Assembly: GCA_023408815.1 (NCBI GenBank)
Contig: JAEYJO010000066.1
Coordinates: 1-64,000 of the forward strand
Source of the DNA: Bacillota bacterium
GTDB taxonomy: Bacteria; Bacillota; Clostridia; Lachnospirales; Lachnospiraceae
Length of the DNA stretch: 64,000 nt
Direction: 5' to 3'
In this document: positions 1 through 8,951 of the stretch, piece after piece
How the letters are laid out: each line of letters starts with the position of its first letter
Numbering within the stretch: the first letter of the stretch is position 1
Notes under the pieces: model-generated
What the model saw: only the letters and a program-made list of their open reading frames with translations
Told to the model about the DNA's origin: nothing
The model's database searches: none
Position numbers and translations under genes: made by a program

Positions 1-32
1 TTTTGAGGGTATGGCCCCTTAAAGAAACAGAT

Positions 33-104
33 TCCTCGATAGCTCAATGGTAGAGCACGCGGCTGTTAACCGCGGGGTTGTAGGTTCGAGCCCTACTCGG
101 GGAG
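33..104 (+). tRNA. tRNA-Asn (GTT)
   Basis: A 72-base cloverleaf. The acceptor arms TCCTCGA and TCGGGGA pair with one G-T wobble, the T arm carries GGTTCGAGCC, and the anticodon loop CTGTTAA reads GTT. The 3' CCA is not encoded, so it must be added after transcription. First gene of a seven-tRNA run. Confidence 0.96.
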
Positions 105-163
105 TAACAAGTGAAGGACACTTGTAACAAGTAGAGGACACTTGTAACAGGTGAAGGACACTT
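104..163 (+). repeat. three tandem 20-bp repeats, each a small hairpin
   Basis: Units at 104-123, 124-143 and 144-163 share the pattern GTAACAAGTGAAGGACACTT with one substitution in each of the last two. The first unit contains ACAAGTG and CACTTGT across a 5-base loop, so it folds into a 7-bp hairpin; the other copies fold nearly as well. The array begins at the last base of tRNA-Asn and lies before tRNA-Glu, so it would be part of the tRNA precursor transcript. Function unknown; a processing or spacing role is a guess. Confidence 0.8.
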
Positions 164-208
164 GTAAGGAAATACCTGACCGTGGCAAGGTCCACAGGAA
201 AGAGATAA

Positions 209-280
209 GGCTCCGTGGTCAAGCGGTCAAGACACCGCCCTTTCACGGCGGTAACACGGGTTCGATTCCCGTCGGAGTCA
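209..280 (+). tRNA. tRNA-Glu (TTC)
   Basis: A 72-base cloverleaf with acceptor arms GGCTCCG and CGGAGTC, T arm GGGTTCGATTCCC and anticodon loop CTTTCAC (TTC). No encoded CCA. Confidence 0.96.
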
Positions 281-324
281 CTCGTGTCAATATAATATGA
301 CACTTAGTCGTTTGTTCGCAGTCC

Positions 325-397
325 GCCGATGTGGCTCAATTGGCAGAGCAGCTGATTTGTAATCAGCAGGTTATCGGTTCGAGTCCGATCATCGGCT
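325..397 (+). tRNA. tRNA-Thr (TGT)
   Basis: A 73-base cloverleaf with acceptor arms GCCGATG and CATCGGC and anticodon loop TTTGTAA (TGT). No encoded CCA. Confidence 0.96.
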
Positions 398-421
398 GTT
401 GTAATACCCGTTAGGGTTTGC

Positions 422-495
422 GGACCTTTAGCTCAGTTGGTTAGAGCAACCGGCTCATAACCGGTCGGTCCTGGGTTCGAGTCCCCGAAGGTCCA
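422..495 (+). tRNA. tRNA with CAT anticodon (elongator Met or Ile2)
   Basis: A 74-base cloverleaf with acceptor arms GGACCTT and AAGGTCC and anticodon CAT. The paired first position (G-C) argues against an initiator tRNA. The acceptor and D-arm sequence resembles what I remember of the lysidine-modified tRNA-Ile2 of Bacillus, so elongator Met versus Ile2 is left open. Confidence 0.9.
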
Positions 496-523
496 TTTGT
501 AAGTTTTATATTTTTGGTTAGTT

Positions 524-597
524 GGCCCGGTGGCTCAGTTGGTTAGAGCGCCGCCCTGTCACGGCGGAGGTCGTGGGTTCGAGTCCCATCCGGGTCG
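524..597 (+). tRNA. tRNA-Asp (GTC)
   Basis: A 74-base cloverleaf with acceptor arms GGCCCGG and CCGGGTC (one G-T wobble) and anticodon loop CTGTCAC (GTC). No encoded CCA. Confidence 0.96.
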
Positions 598-622
598 TTT
601 ATTTGAATATTATATTGATTAT

Positions 623-695
623 GGGATCTTAGCTCAGCTGGGAGAGCATCTGCCTTACAAGCAGAGGGTCATAGGTTCGAGCCCTATAGGTCCCA
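623..695 (+). tRNA. tRNA-Val (TAC)
   Basis: A 73-base cloverleaf with acceptor arms GGGATCT and AGGTCCC and anticodon loop CTTACAA (TAC). No encoded CCA. Confidence 0.96.
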
Positions 696-712
696 TTAGG
701 TTTTTTGTATAA

Positions 713-796
713 GCTGGTGTGGCGGAATAGGCAGACGCAAAGGACTTAAAATCCTTCGGGAGCAATCCCGTGCCGGTTCAAGTCCGGCCACCAGCA
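713..796 (+). tRNA. tRNA-Leu (TAA)
   Basis: An 84-base tRNA with the long variable arm of the leucine class. Acceptor arms are GCTGGTG and CACCAGC; the anticodon loop CTTAAAA reads TAA. Last gene of the tRNA run, followed by a terminator. Confidence 0.96.
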
Positions 797-804
797 GTAT
801 GGTT

Positions 805-853
805 ATCAGGTTGAAATGGATGCGTAATCGCATATGTTTCAACCTGATTTTTT
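805..853 (+). terminator. terminator of the tRNA operon
   Basis: A perfect 12-bp stem (ATCAGGTTGAAA at 805-816 with its complement at 837-848) encloses a second hairpin (ATGCG/CGCAT) and runs into a T tract at 848-853. This is a classic intrinsic terminator directly after tRNA-Leu. It also excludes the upstream Met codons that could extend the next reading frame. Confidence 0.92.
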
Positions 854-912
854 ATGTTATACTTATAAATATATTGAGATTCAGATTATTTATATTTAAT
901 GGAGAAAATGTT

Positions 913-1350
913 ATGGAATTTAAAACCTATCCTTTTGATTCATTGGGGGATTACTTTTCAGCGGATATTATGACAATGCATAAAGGAAAATGGATATTCT
1001 GCATGCATAAGGAAAGAACTACATGGGAACATCCAAGCGGCCATATTGAAGTAGGCGAAACGCCACTGGAAGCGGCTAAAAGAGAGTTATATGAAGAAAC
1101 AGGAGCCATTGATTTTGATATTGAGCCGCTTTGTGACTACTATATAAACGGTGAACAAAATGGCTGGACCTTCAAAGGAAATGGACAAGTCTACTTTGCA
1201 ATCGTTCATACTTTGAGTGACTTACCATGCTACAGTGAAATGGGTAAAATAGGTTTCTTTGAATCCTTACCGGAGGAATTAACATATCCTATTTTACGTG
1301 ACTGTTTTTCGATAGCTGTAAAAAAACAACAATCAATAACATGGGCATAA
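913..1350 (+). CDS. Nudix hydrolase
   Basis: A 145-residue protein of the Nudix family, which cleaves nucleoside diphosphates linked to other groups. The full Nudix box GX5EX7REUXEEXGU is present, with GHIEVGE followed by REL and EETGA. The exact substrate cannot be read from the sequence; sanitation of oxidised nucleotides is the usual family role. The ATG at 913 is chosen because GGAGAA lies at 901-906. The frame is open upstream to 799, but that stretch is the tRNA terminator. No partner gene is in tight linkage. Confidence 0.88.
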   Translation: MEFKTYPFDSLGDYFSADIMTMHKGKWIFCMHKERTTWEHPSGHIEVGETPLEAAKRELYEETGAIDFDIEPLCDYYINGEQNGWTFKGNGQVYFAIVHTLSDLPCYSEMGKIGFFESLPEELTYPILRDCFSIAVKKQQSITWA

Positions 1351-1528
1351 TGTGACATGCGTGCAGTACGCTTAGATTTATAAACATCAGGACAAACTAT
1401 ACCTGCAAACATGTATCCGTTTTAGGCTGATTTTTTATGTTATACTTATACAATAATGCGGGGCAGAAATTGATTGCACTTTAAATTATTTATATTTTGC
1501 GCACATCGGTGCAAGAAAGGGTGAAGTA

Positions 1529-2380
1529 ATGGGTAAAACGATTCAAGCACCTGGTAATCTGGTTGATGTGAATGGTCATAAAATACATGTTTTTTGTACC
1601 GGACAAGGGAAACGTACTTTTGTTTTCTTATCGGGCCATGGTACGAGCTGCCCAACCCTTGATTTTAAGCCTTTATGGTCAATACTATCTTCCGGAAATG
1701 TAATTGCCGTAGTAGAAAGGGCAGGCTATGGCTGGAGTGAAACGACAAACATCTCTCGGGATTTAGATACTGTACTTGAAGAAACCCGAAAAGTATTAAA
1801 ACTATCCAATATAGAAGCGCCATTTATATTGGTTCCACATTCACTTGCAGGATTGGAAGCTATTTATTGGGCACAAAAGTATCCGTATGAGGTAGAGGCA
1901 ATCATCGGGTTGGATTCGGCAATTCCGGAAGCCTACGATAATTTCAAAATGCCGTCCGCGTCGATTCTCAGCGTTATTGGTTTTTTGACCAAGATAGGAA
2001 TACATAAGCCTTTTGTAAAGTCTTTTTATAAAAAGTCACCGGCGGCACAGTCAGGGTATCTAACTAAAGATGATAACGAGGCATATATTGAGACGCTTAA
2101 AAATCGCACATTTACATCTGATATGCTTAATGAAGCAAAATATATAAGACAAAATGCGGATAAGGTTAAAAATGGAACTCTCCCCGTTAACACTCCGATT
2201 TACCTTTTTATCTCAAATGACAACGAAAAAATAATCGCTGACTGGGGTAAAATGCTATCCGATTATATAGCTGACTTTAAGAACGGAAAGTCTTTGTTAT
2301 TGGATTGCGGACATTATGTACATGCATACGAAACGATAAAAATTGCTAAAGAGATAGATGACTTTATCTTAGGTATATAA
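1529..2380 (+). CDS. alpha/beta-hydrolase fold protein
   Basis: A 283-residue alpha/beta hydrolase. An HG oxyanion-type loop appears near residue 37 (SGHGTS). The nucleophile elbow is PHSLAG, with Ser near residue 109 and Pro in place of the usual first Gly. A C-terminal DCGHYVH supplies the probable catalytic His. No signal peptide or membrane segment, so it is probably cytosolic. The substrate is unknown; the family covers esterases, lipases and aminopeptidases. AAGGGTG about eight bases before the ATG serves as ribosome binding site. Confidence 0.82.
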   Translation: MGKTIQAPGNLVDVNGHKIHVFCTGQGKRTFVFLSGHGTSCPTLDFKPLWSILSSGNVIAVVERAGYGWSETTNISRDLDTVLEETRKVLKLSNIEAPFILVPHSLAGLEAIYWAQKYPYEVEAIIGLDSAIPEAYDNFKMPSASILSVIGFLTKIGIHKPFVKSFYKKSPAAQSGYLTKDDNEAYIETLKNRTFTSDMLNEAKYIRQNADKVKNGTLPVNTPIYLFISNDNEKIIADWGKMLSDYIADFKNGKSLLLDCGHYVHAYETIKIAKEIDDFILGI

Positions 2381-2481
2381 TGAGCATAAAGTTTATCATA
2401 TTATGCAGGTAGCGGGGATTTGTTCGATAAAGAAATGGATGAAAGCTTGAGTAAAGTAGTATGTGAAAAGAGGATAAGTGT

Positions 2482-3036
2482 ATGAAACCGAATATAAAAT
2501 TCGCAATCTTATTTCCATGTATTCTCCTTGTTGGAGCCTTACTATATGTCGTTGTACACGAGTTAGGACATACCATCATCGCGCTTGTCTACGGGGCGGA
2601 GATAACAGAGTTTAGCATTCTCGATGCCCATATGTCATATAATGGAGGAACATTCAGTAAGGCTATGTATTTGCTATTCCACGCTGCGGGAATGTTATTG
2701 CCGATAATATTAATAGTGCCAATTATCATTTCTTATAAACAGGGTAAAAAGAGTATTCTTTATCATTGCTGTTATATGACGGCTTGTTTATGGGGTGTTT
2801 CACCTCTTTTGGCATGGCTGATCGTACCTGTTGTTAGCCTGGTGGATTCTCCACCTCAGGGAGATGATGTCGGGAAGTTTATTATGAGTTCAGAATGGCA
2901 TCCCATGATAGTATTCGCCGGCGCTTTAGCCATCTTAACAGGGATGCTTGCACTTGTAATTAAGAAGGGAATCATTCAGGAGTTTATTGCCATTTTAAAA
3001 AGTTTTTCATTTATAGATAAAGCAGGAAATTTATAA
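2482..3036 (+). CDS. membrane zinc-metalloprotease-like protein (HELGH motif)
   Basis: A 184-residue membrane protein with about four to five hydrophobic segments. The first membrane helix carries VVVHELGHTI, an HExxH zinc motif of the kind found in M50 (site-2-protease-like) intramembrane peptidases and in related M50-like 'zinc metalloprotease' membrane proteins. The second-motif Asp of M50 (NxxPxxxLDGG) is not evident, so proteolytic activity is uncertain. The start is supported by AAGAGGATAAGTG upstream. Not in an obvious operon with its neighbours. Confidence 0.65.
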   Translation: MKPNIKFAILFPCILLVGALLYVVVHELGHTIIALVYGAEITEFSILDAHMSYNGGTFSKAMYLLFHAAGMLLPIILIVPIIISYKQGKKSILYHCCYMTACLWGVSPLLAWLIVPVVSLVDSPPQGDDVGKFIMSSEWHPMIVFAGALAILTGMLALVIKKGIIQEFIAILKSFSFIDKAGNL

Positions 3037-3168
3037 CCCCGATCAAATGAGCATGAACGAAATAAAAAAGTTTTTTTAATATCGCTTCAAGGTTTATGCA
3101 GAGAGTCCTTTTTTTAGTTAGTCGCTGGGGAAGGGGCTTTTTGTGTCTTTAGCGAAACCCGTTTTTCA

Positions 3169-3197
3169 TTGACATGAGAAAAGAAAGGAAATAGAAT
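3169..3197 (+). promoter_or_regulatory. sigma-A-type promoter of the sugar-sensing operon
   Basis: A perfect -35 TTGACA (3169-3174), a 17-bp spacer and the -10 TAGAAT (3192-3197). The predicted RNA start is near 3204. That makes the upstream ATG at 3210 an unlikely start and supports the ATG at 3237. Confidence 0.75.
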
Positions 3198-3236
3198 AAA
3201 GGAGTTGGTATGGGAGAGGATACGGGAGGTATATGC

Positions 3237-4841
3237 ATGTATACGGTAGTTGTCGCGGATGATGAAAAAGAATTGCGGACAGCCCTGATACGGAATGTCA
3301 ACTGGGCTGAAATAGGCTTTCAACTGGTGGGGGAGGCGGAAAATGGGGCCGAGGCATTGGAGCTCGTGGAGAAGCTGGAACCGGATCTACTATTGACAGA
3401 TATCAAGATGCCGTTCGTATCGGGAATTGAGCTGGCAAGACAGGTTCGCGAGGTCAAGCCCGCGACTCAAATTGCATTTTTGAGCGGTTACGACGATTTC
3501 AGCTATGCACAGCAAGCCATTCAATACAATATCATCAGTTATATATTGAAGCCGGTCTCGGCTGCCGAGATAAACGAAGAACTTATAAATATAAAAAATA
3601 AAATAGATGAAAAATACAGGGAATTTACCACCCATAATCAGACGCAGGAGCAACTTAAGGCTGCGGAATTTCTGTTGCCTCTGATGCTGGACGGCTTTCG
3701 GGGAAGTCTGAGCGAAAAACAGCAGGAGGGTATTTTGGAGAATGCGGTGCGTTTTGGCATTTTGAATGCGAAGAACAGCGAGCTGAGGTATGCTGTTACG
3801 GTCGTCGAGATTTTCGATGAGAGTGGAGAGAATATTACGGAGCCTGCGAACGTGAACGCGGTGGATACCATTTTAAAAAAGTATGTGAAGCATATGAGCT
3901 TTTATATAGAGGGAAAGGTCGTCTCGTTGCTCGTGGCGACTGGAGCCGGCTTCGACAAGTATCTTCATATTTTGACGGAGGAAATCGCCCAAAGCGTGCA
4001 CCGGATCATGAAAAAGGTTTGTGTTATCGGTATCAGCAGGGCTGTGGAAAAACTGGAAAACGTTCATGAGTCCTATATCGAGGCAGTAAATGCAGTAGGC
4101 TATTCTAAACGAAACGGAAACGGTATCCAATTCATATCGGATATTGAGCGGGCAGATGAATACGATGTGGAGGGGATGAAGAGCTTCAGCAACGATGTAG
4201 AGGTCCTGATTCGCGGCGGGACATGTCTTGAATTGGAAAATTATCTGAACAATACTTTCGATAAGATGGTGGAGGCGCATGTTTCCATTACAACGATGAA
4301 CTTTGTTATGGTGCAGATGATATTAGCGGTATTTCAGATTGTTTATGCGGTTGCCGACCACGATATGCTCCAGGAACTGCAGAAACAGAACCCTCTTTCG
4401 AGCCGGATTGCTTATGAGGATTTTTCAAAACTTAAGAAAAAATATATCGATTTTTGTCTGACGGCGCAGAAAATTATTGCAGAGCAGAGGAAAAAGAGCA
4501 GCGCCCTCATATGTGATAAAGCTTTGAAACTCATAGAAACGAGATATATGGACCCGGATATTTCCCTTGTGTCCATCAGCACTGAAATTGCGGTCAGTCC
4601 CAACTATTTAAGCGCGTTGATTAAAAAATCGACGGGAAACACATTCACGGATATCTTGACCCAAAAGCGGATTACTATCGCAAAGGAGATGATTCTGTGT
4701 ACATCGATGAAGGTGAGGGAGATATCAGAAAAATGCGGGTACAATGACCAGCATTATTTCAGCTACTGCTTTAAAAGAGTAGTCGGAATCTCACCTAATG
4801 CCTGCCGGAGGGAACATGAAGAAAGAATGGGAGAAGCCTGA
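3237..4841 (+). CDS. YesN-type response regulator (receiver + AraC HTH)
   Basis: A 534-residue response regulator. The N-terminal receiver (about 1-120) has the acidic pair at residues 8-9, phospho-acceptor Asp55 in LLTDIKMP and Lys105 in LKPVS. A long middle linker follows, and the last 100 residues are an AraC/XylS helix-turn-helix pair (SISTEIAVSPNYLSALIKK and the GYNDQHYFSYCFKR region). GGGAGG at 3224-3229 sits 7 bases before the chosen ATG. It overlaps the kinase gene, its evident partner, and very probably controls the downstream sugar-uptake genes. Confidence 0.93.
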   Translation: MYTVVVADDEKELRTALIRNVNWAEIGFQLVGEAENGAEALELVEKLEPDLLLTDIKMPFVSGIELARQVREVKPATQIAFLSGYDDFSYAQQAIQYNIISYILKPVSAAEINEELINIKNKIDEKYREFTTHNQTQEQLKAAEFLLPLMLDGFRGSLSEKQQEGILENAVRFGILNAKNSELRYAVTVVEIFDESGENITEPANVNAVDTILKKYVKHMSFYIEGKVVSLLVATGAGFDKYLHILTEEIAQSVHRIMKKVCVIGISRAVEKLENVHESYIEAVNAVGYSKRNGNGIQFISDIERADEYDVEGMKSFSNDVEVLIRGGTCLELENYLNNTFDKMVEAHVSITTMNFVMVQMILAVFQIVYAVADHDMLQELQKQNPLSSRIAYEDFSKLKKKYIDFCLTAQKIIAEQRKKSSALICDKALKLIETRYMDPDISLVSISTEIAVSPNYLSALIKKSTGNTFTDILTQKRITIAKEMILCTSMKVREISEKCGYNDQHYFSYCFKRVVGISPNACRREHEERMGEA

Positions 4842-6552
4842 AAAAGAGAATATCTTAAACCGTGTTTCGCTTTCTGCGATTATGACTGCTCTGGTCGTCG
4901 CCATCGTTTTCTTCGCGACATTTCTTGCCCTTCTCATTTTTGTCGAGCTGTTTCAGCGGTCTATGGAGCAGAATGCCATTATAAGCAGCGAGCAGGCAAT
5001 TGTACAGGTACAGAACACGATTACGAATTACACAGAAGATATTCAGGAAGTTATGAATATGATTGAGGACAATATCACAAAGGATGAGATGCCGAGAAAT
5101 GAATACTTTCGGAACTTATTGGAGATCCGTTCCGATATTGTCGCCATCACGATTTATAATGAAAACGGCGATATGGAAAGATGCTGGACAGAAGGATATA
5201 AGCTAAAGGATAAGATCATGAAGAACCTGTCCTTTGTCAGTTTCGAGCGCGAGGACGGCAAGCTGAATATTTCCAGTCCGCATGTGGAATCGCTGTTCGT
5301 GAACAACTATCCGTGGGTGGTTACGATTTCACAGATTTTACAGGATGGTCAGGGTGAAAATATACGTATCGCCATGGACATCCGCTTTTCCAGCATTGCC
5401 AACTATGTGGATGAGGTCGGGATCGGGCAGCACGGTTATTGTTTTATTATGGATGAGGCAGGAAATATTATTTATCATCCCCAGCAGCAGTTGATTTATT
5501 CCGGACTGAAGAACGAGGATACGAAGGAGATCATGGAGGATGAGGATGGCTCCTATATCAAATCCAACATGATTTATACGATACATACGCTGGAAAATTC
5601 CGATTGGAGAATCGTGGGGATCAGCTTTGTGGATGAAATGGTGTCAACGAAGGTGCAGAATATGATTCGGATAGTACTGGCGCTGGTAGTGCTCGTGTTG
5701 TTCACCGCAGCCACTTGTGGAATCTTATTTTCACGGCTTATCACAATGCCTGCAAAACGGCTTTCCGAAGCGATGGGAGAATTCGAAACGAATACCGAGG
5801 ATTTTGATTTCCAGCCGGTAAATGGCACGGTGGAAATCGTCGCCTTATCCGATTCTTTTGCTCATATGGTCGTTCAGATTCAAAATCTGATGGAACAGGT
5901 GAGAGAAGAAGAACTTTCCCTCCGGAAGACGGAGCTGAGCGCCCTTCAGGCGCAGATTAATCCCCATTTCCTCTATAACACGCTGGATTCTATCGCATGG
6001 ATGTGCGAGGAGGAGCGTAACAAGGAAGCGGTGGAGATGGTAACGGCTCTCGCCAGACTGTTTCGTATCAGTATAAGCAGGGGGCATGAGCTCATTACGC
6101 TGGAAAAAGAGCTGCAGCACGCACAGAGTTATTTGAATATACAGAAGTTTCGTTATGAGGATCAGTTCACCTATGATTTCGATGTGGACGAAGAATGCCT
6201 GCAGTATTACTGTAACAAAATTACGCTGCAGCCGATTATAGAAAATGCCATCTACCACGGACTCGACCCATCGGAGGAAGGGCACATTCAAATCGGCATT
6301 CATGATAAAGGAGATGCGATTCTTCTTTGTGTTGAGGATAACGGAGTAGGTATGACCGAAGAGGAGTGTGCAGAGATACTAAACAGAGAGGCCGGAGATA
6401 GAACGGGCATCGGAATCAAGAACGTGAATGACAGAATCCATATATATTTTGGCAAAAAATATGGCCTAAGAATTACGAGTGTGCTGGACGCAGGAACGCG
6501 GGTCGAAATATGGATACCGAAAATATTGGAGGGTGAATATGAGTCGAAGTAG
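4816..6552 (+). CDS. YesM/LytS-type sensor histidine kinase
   Basis: A 578-residue membrane kinase. Order: first membrane helix (about 20-43), extracellular Cache-like sensor (about 45-280), second helix (about 284-306), HAMP linker, and the His_kinase domain with phospho-acceptor His384 in INPHFLYNTLD. A HATPase domain with IIENAIYHG, DNGVGM and GIGIKNV follows. The start is ATG 4816 with GGAGG just upstream; ATG 4798 has no ribosome site. It overlaps both the regulator gene and the downstream binding-protein gene, as expected for a coupled sensing unit. Confidence 0.93.
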   Translation: MKKEWEKPEKENILNRVSLSAIMTALVVAIVFFATFLALLIFVELFQRSMEQNAIISSEQAIVQVQNTITNYTEDIQEVMNMIEDNITKDEMPRNEYFRNLLEIRSDIVAITIYNENGDMERCWTEGYKLKDKIMKNLSFVSFEREDGKLNISSPHVESLFVNNYPWVVTISQILQDGQGENIRIAMDIRFSSIANYVDEVGIGQHGYCFIMDEAGNIIYHPQQQLIYSGLKNEDTKEIMEDEDGSYIKSNMIYTIHTLENSDWRIVGISFVDEMVSTKVQNMIRIVLALVVLVLFTAATCGILFSRLITMPAKRLSEAMGEFETNTEDFDFQPVNGTVEIVALSDSFAHMVVQIQNLMEQVREEELSLRKTELSALQAQINPHFLYNTLDSIAWMCEEERNKEAVEMVTALARLFRISISRGHELITLEKELQHAQSYLNIQKFRYEDQFTYDFDVDEECLQYYCNKITLQPIIENAIYHGLDPSEEGHIQIGIHDKGDAILLCVEDNGVGMTEEECAEILNREAGDRTGIGIKNVNDRIHIYFGKKYGLRITSVLDAGTRVEIWIPKILEGEYESK

Positions 6553-7546
6553 AAAAATGAAATTATTCATCGTGTTCTGCACAGGGATCCTTATTACAAT
6601 CGGCATTCTCATAATCGCTCTCTTCAAGAATCCCACATTTGGGACGGGGAACCGGGACAGCGACGGGCAGAAGCATTATGTTGCAGTCATTGCAAAATCC
6701 ACGACGTCGGCATTCTGGAAATCGGTATTTGCAGGAGCAAAGGCCGCCAGCACCGAATACAATCTGGAAATCACATGCGACGGACCCGAAAGCGAAGAGG
6801 ATTATGAAACACAGAATGCAATGGTGGAAAAGGCTGTGGCGGATGGTGCAGAAGTTATTGTATTTTCTGCTGTGGACTTCAATGCCAATGCGGCGGCGAT
6901 CGACTGGGCGATCGCACAGGGCGTTAAGGTAGTCATCATAGACAGCGAAGTGAATAGCAGCGGGGTGAGCTGTGTCATCAGCACGGACAATTATGCAGCG
7001 GGCCGGATGGCGGGAGAGGCGGCACTGGAATCCGACGATAAGGCATTATATGTCGGTATCGTTAATTTCGATGAGAATTCCGCCAACGGGCAGCAGAGGG
7101 AACAGGGCTTTCGTGATGCGATCATGGGAGAGAGCCGTGTTACTGTTATCGATTCCATAAACGTGCTTTCCAATGTGGAGGATGCCATGGAAGGCACGCG
7201 CATCATGTTGGAACAGCATCCGCAAATCGATGTGATTGCGACCTTTAATGAATGGACGAGCCTGGGAGTGGGCTATACAATTGAGGAAATGGGGCTTGGG
7301 GACAGCACAAAGGTTATTGCCTTCGACAGTAACGTCGTTTCGGTCGGACTGCTGGAAACGGGAGAAGTGGATGCGCTGATTGTCCAGAATCCATACGCAA
7401 TGGGTTATCTTGGTATAGAAAATGCGTACAATGTCATCAACGACATTTTTATTCGGGAAAAGGTCATCGACACAGCTACGACGATTGTGACGAAGGAGAA
7501 TATGTACGACCCGGATTATCAGAAAATATTGTTTTCCTTTGACTGA
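6539..7546 (+). CDS. membrane-anchored sugar-binding protein, probable kinase co-sensor
   Basis: A 335-residue type-1 periplasmic-binding-protein fold (ribose/xylose/galactose class), with VAVIAKSTTSAFWKSVFAG at the start of the fold and repeated ligand-pocket segments. Residues 9-29 form one uncleaved membrane helix and there is no lipobox Cys, so it is anchored rather than released. Its ATG overlaps the kinase stop by 14 bases. The arrangement matches the XylFII-LytS sensing pairs known in Clostridium, where an anchored binding protein passes sugar occupancy to the kinase. The sugar itself is not determined. GGAGGG precedes the start. Confidence 0.82.
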   Translation: MSRSRKMKLFIVFCTGILITIGILIIALFKNPTFGTGNRDSDGQKHYVAVIAKSTTSAFWKSVFAGAKAASTEYNLEITCDGPESEEDYETQNAMVEKAVADGAEVIVFSAVDFNANAAAIDWAIAQGVKVVIIDSEVNSSGVSCVISTDNYAAGRMAGEAALESDDKALYVGIVNFDENSANGQQREQGFRDAIMGESRVTVIDSINVLSNVEDAMEGTRIMLEQHPQIDVIATFNEWTSLGVGYTIEEMGLGDSTKVIAFDSNVVSVGLLETGEVDALIVQNPYAMGYLGIENAYNVINDIFIREKVIDTATTIVTKENMYDPDYQKILFSFD

Positions 7547-7574
7547 GTAAATAGATGGTAATAAAATATGAGAG

Positions 7575-7650
7575 ACCTATGTATAATCCATGTACGAAAG
7601 CGTAAAATTTTATACCTTCGTGATAGGATTTTGCATAGGTTTTTTATTTT
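7575..7650 (+). terminator. terminator after the sensing operon
   Basis: A long imperfect nested hairpin: outer arms ACCTATG and CATAGGT, then AATCC with GGATT, then ACGAAAG against CCTTCGT. A T-rich tail follows at 7640-7650. It separates the sensor genes from mglB, which implies a separate mglB promoter. Confidence 0.7.
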
Positions 7651-7723
7651 CCTTTTGTTATTCTTTTGTGTGTATTCAATCCGATTATAGGATAAACAAA
7701 GCAAACAAAAAGGAGGCTCTTAC

Positions 7724-8926
7724 ATGAAAAAGAAGTTATTGGCAGTACTTTTATGCATGTCCATGACAGCAGCTTTATTGGCTGGTTGTGGAAGTACGGC
7801 AGCGGAGACGACAGCGGAGACAACACCGGTGACGGAGGAAGCAAAGGCGGAGGACACAGCAGAGGACGCAGCGGAGGATGTCGTAGACGCGGCGGCGGAC
7901 CAGGCAGATTTATCGGCGGCAAATATCGCGGTATTCTATTATACATATTCCGATACGTACATCGCATCGGTCAGAACGGCATTGGATTCGGCATTGGACG
8001 GACTCGGAGTAACCTATCAGGATTATGACTCCAACAGTAACCAGACGACACAGAACGAACAAATCGATACGGCTATCAGCACGGGCGCTACGCTCCTGAT
8101 TGTAAATATCGTTACCTCCGGTTCGGTAGATGCTTCTCAGGCAATCGTTGACAAAGCATCTGCGGCTGGTGTTCCGGTAATCTTCTTCAATCGTGCGGTA
8201 GAAGGTGATGAGGATGAAGGTACTGTTCTTGGAAGCTATGACAAATGTGCATTCGTAGGAACAGACGCACCGGAAGCGGGTCATATGCAAGGTCAGATGA
8301 TTGGCGAGTACGTACTCGAGAACTATGACGATATCGACTTGAATGGCGACGGAGAAATCTCATATGCGATGTTCATGGGACAGCTCGGCAATGTAGAAGC
8401 GATTTATCGTACACAGTACGGCGTAGAGGATGCAAATGGGGTTCTCGAAGCGGCAGGCAAGCCGGCGCTCGTTTACTTCGATTCGGCAAATGCGGACTGC
8501 TATCAGGTTGACCAGGACGGTAACTGGAGTGCGACGGCATCCAACAACTATATGACCACGAACCTTTCCCAGTACAATGAAGCAAACGGTAACATGATTG
8601 AGCTTGTAATCTGTAACAACGATGGTATGGCAGAAGGCGCTATCTCCGCATTGAACGACAAGGGATACAATCTCGGCGACGGCAGCAGCACGATGATTCC
8701 GGTATTCGGTGTTGATGCGACCGATGCGGCAAAGCAGCTGATCGCAGACGGAAAGATGACGGGAACGATTAAGCAAGACGCGGAAGGTATGGCAAACGGC
8801 ATCGCTTTCCTCGCTCAGAATGCGGCTTCGGGAAAAGCTTTGATGGATGGAACAGATTCTTACAATATCTCTGAAAAAGTAGCGAACAAGATTTATATTC
8901 CTTATGCTACCTACACAGGAGAATGA
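7724..8926 (+). CDS. mglB: galactose/glucose-type ABC substrate-binding lipoprotein
   Basis: A 400-residue exported lipoprotein with lipobox LLAGC (Cys22). An acidic Ala/Thr/Glu-rich linker (about 25-65) precedes a type-1 binding-protein fold. Around residues 203-213 the loop DLNGDGEIS closely matches the calcium-binding loop characteristic of MglB, the main reason for calling it galactose/glucose class rather than ribose class. AAAGGAGG precedes the ATG. It is first in the importer operon, and a terminator right after it probably keeps its transcript more abundant than the ATPase and permease. Confidence 0.88.
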   Translation: MKKKLLAVLLCMSMTAALLAGCGSTAAETTAETTPVTEEAKAEDTAEDAAEDVVDAAADQADLSAANIAVFYYTYSDTYIASVRTALDSALDGLGVTYQDYDSNSNQTTQNEQIDTAISTGATLLIVNIVTSGSVDASQAIVDKASAAGVPVIFFNRAVEGDEDEGTVLGSYDKCAFVGTDAPEAGHMQGQMIGEYVLENYDDIDLNGDGEISYAMFMGQLGNVEAIYRTQYGVEDANGVLEAAGKPALVYFDSANADCYQVDQDGNWSATASNNYMTTNLSQYNEANGNMIELVICNNDGMAEGAISALNDKGYNLGDGSSTMIPVFGVDATDAAKQLIADGKMTGTIKQDAEGMANGIAFLAQNAASGKALMDGTDSYNISEKVANKIYIPYATYTGE

Positions 8927-8951
8927 TAAAAAAATAAGTTTAGATATATGG

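Noticed and set aside
799..912. N-terminal extension of the Nudix hydrolase to an upstream start
   Set aside because: The stretch is the perfect tRNA-operon terminator and its T tract; the ribosome site fits ATG 913.
3210..3236. Earlier ATG for the YesN regulator
   Set aside because: It has a ribosome-like sequence, but the predicted transcription start (~3204) would leave that site outside the mRNA; receiver domains normally begin at the later Met.
5845..6303. 152-residue minus-strand frame opposite the YesM kinase
   Set aside because: It lies wholly within conserved kinase coding sequence and has no ribosome site or recognisable domain; an antisense shadow.
7591..7606. Catabolite-repression (cre-like) site before mglB
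   Set aside because: CGAAAGCG resembles the core but two key positions differ, and the bases form part of the terminator stem.
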